A DNA stretch of 31,361 nt. It comes from an uncultured Lactobacillus sp. (GTDB lineage Bacteria > Bacillota > Bacilli > Lactobacillales > Lactobacillaceae). Positions within the stretch are counted from its first letter, which is position 1. Each line of letters begins with the position of its first letter. Both the position numbers and the translations under genes were made by a program. Below are positions 31,338-31,361 of this stretch, in pieces. Under the pieces are notes generated by a model, which was not told where the DNA came from, searched no databases, and saw nothing but the letters and a program-made list of their open reading frames with translations. Where the stretch lies: assembly GCF_902491705.1 (NCBI RefSeq), contig NZ_CABUIW010000023.1, positions 1 to 31,361 on the forward strand, given 5' to 3'.

Positions 31338-31361
31338 ATGACTAAATTTAATAAAGAACAA
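31338..31361 (+). CDS. IS3-family OrfA, N-terminal fragment
   Basis: The first eight codons (MTKFNKEQ) are visible before the window ends. The assignment rests on position directly after the IS terminal repeat and on the lysine-rich opening typical of IS3/IS150 OrfA helix-turn-helix proteins. Ribosome binding site not obvious. Confidence 0.55.

Larger units (their letters stand above)
31296..31361 (+). mobile_element. 5' end of an IS3-family insertion sequence
   Basis: The left terminal repeat TGAAGTGAGACCCAAAAG at 31296-31313 is continued by TTAGACA. It matches the IS end at 120-144 at 21 of 25 positions. An orfA start codon (31338) with MTKFNKEQ follows and is cut by the window end. Orientation is the same as that of the left copy. 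It begins about 26 bp after the dmkB stop. Confidence 0.85.

Noticed and set aside
1..31361. A composite transposon bounded by the two IS ends
   Set aside because: The cargo is essential housekeeping DNA in normal operon order, so the IS copies are more likely independent insertions.
1..31361. CRISPR array, tRNA or rRNA genes, replication origin
   Set aside because: No regularly spaced repeats, no cloverleaf with CCA-type end and no rRNA-like sequence were seen. Only the T-box element mimics tRNA interaction.

Overview
The window is AT-rich DNA from a low-GC Firmicute, most likely a Lactobacillus of the L. acidophilus/crispatus/helveticus/amylovorus group. The evidence is a YSIRK-type, Mub-repeat, LPXTG surface protein, a T-box ahead of hisS-aspS, the dense AT-rich gene layout, and a Gram-positive flavin-based extracellular electron transfer (EET) locus. 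The species cannot be fixed from this sequence alone. The window is bounded by two IS3-family ends in the same orientation: the tail of a transposase plus its right terminal repeat at 1-144, and a left terminal repeat plus the first codons of an orfA at 31296-31361.

Layout. Positions 232-1623 encode an amino-acid permease. Positions 1663-4336 hold a minus-strand group (2-hydroxyacid dehydrogenase, Cof-type HAD phosphatase, aldo/keto reductase). A gene-poor 480-bp gap follows, then coaBC (-), a small lipoprotein (+) and a class I aminotransferase (+). Positions 7717-15203 form a minus-strand housekeeping block: prmA, a small membrane protein, rel and dtd (tightly packed), then hisS-aspS behind their own promoter and T-box leader. 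A ybaK/ebsC-like editing protein and a 33-aa membrane peptide follow on the plus strand. Positions 16302-20078 encode a 1258-aa LPXTG adhesin, which ends in a long hairpin (20093-20236) shared with a convergent TagE/TarM-like glycosyltransferase. A ThrE-type exporter is divergent from a SorC/DeoR-type regulator and a small membrane protein.

Positions 24639-31269 contain the most notable region, an EET locus arranged as two divergent arms. The leftward arm is pplA (FMN-binding lipoprotein), apbE/fmnB (FMN transferase) and a DUF1828 protein. The rightward arm is ndh2, eetA, eetB and dmkB. Two members carry separate lesions. pplA is frameshifted in its second FMN-binding domain, consistent with a 7-nt deletion. 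eetA has an in-frame UGA where the family normally has Trp, yet its reading frame continues to an ATGA overlap with eetB. ndh2, apbE, eetB and dmkB are intact. Palindromic TGTGA-N6-type boxes sit in both divergent promoters. I read this as an EET system recently damaged, or partly re-purposed, in this strain.

Other notable points are a T-box with a GACAC sequence that could be an overlapping Asp/His specifier, a perfect 22-bp inverted repeat resembling a MITE, terminators placed directly before the ribosome binding sites of apbE and the glycosyltransferase gene, and a CoaC clamp in which the usual Cys appears to be Glu.
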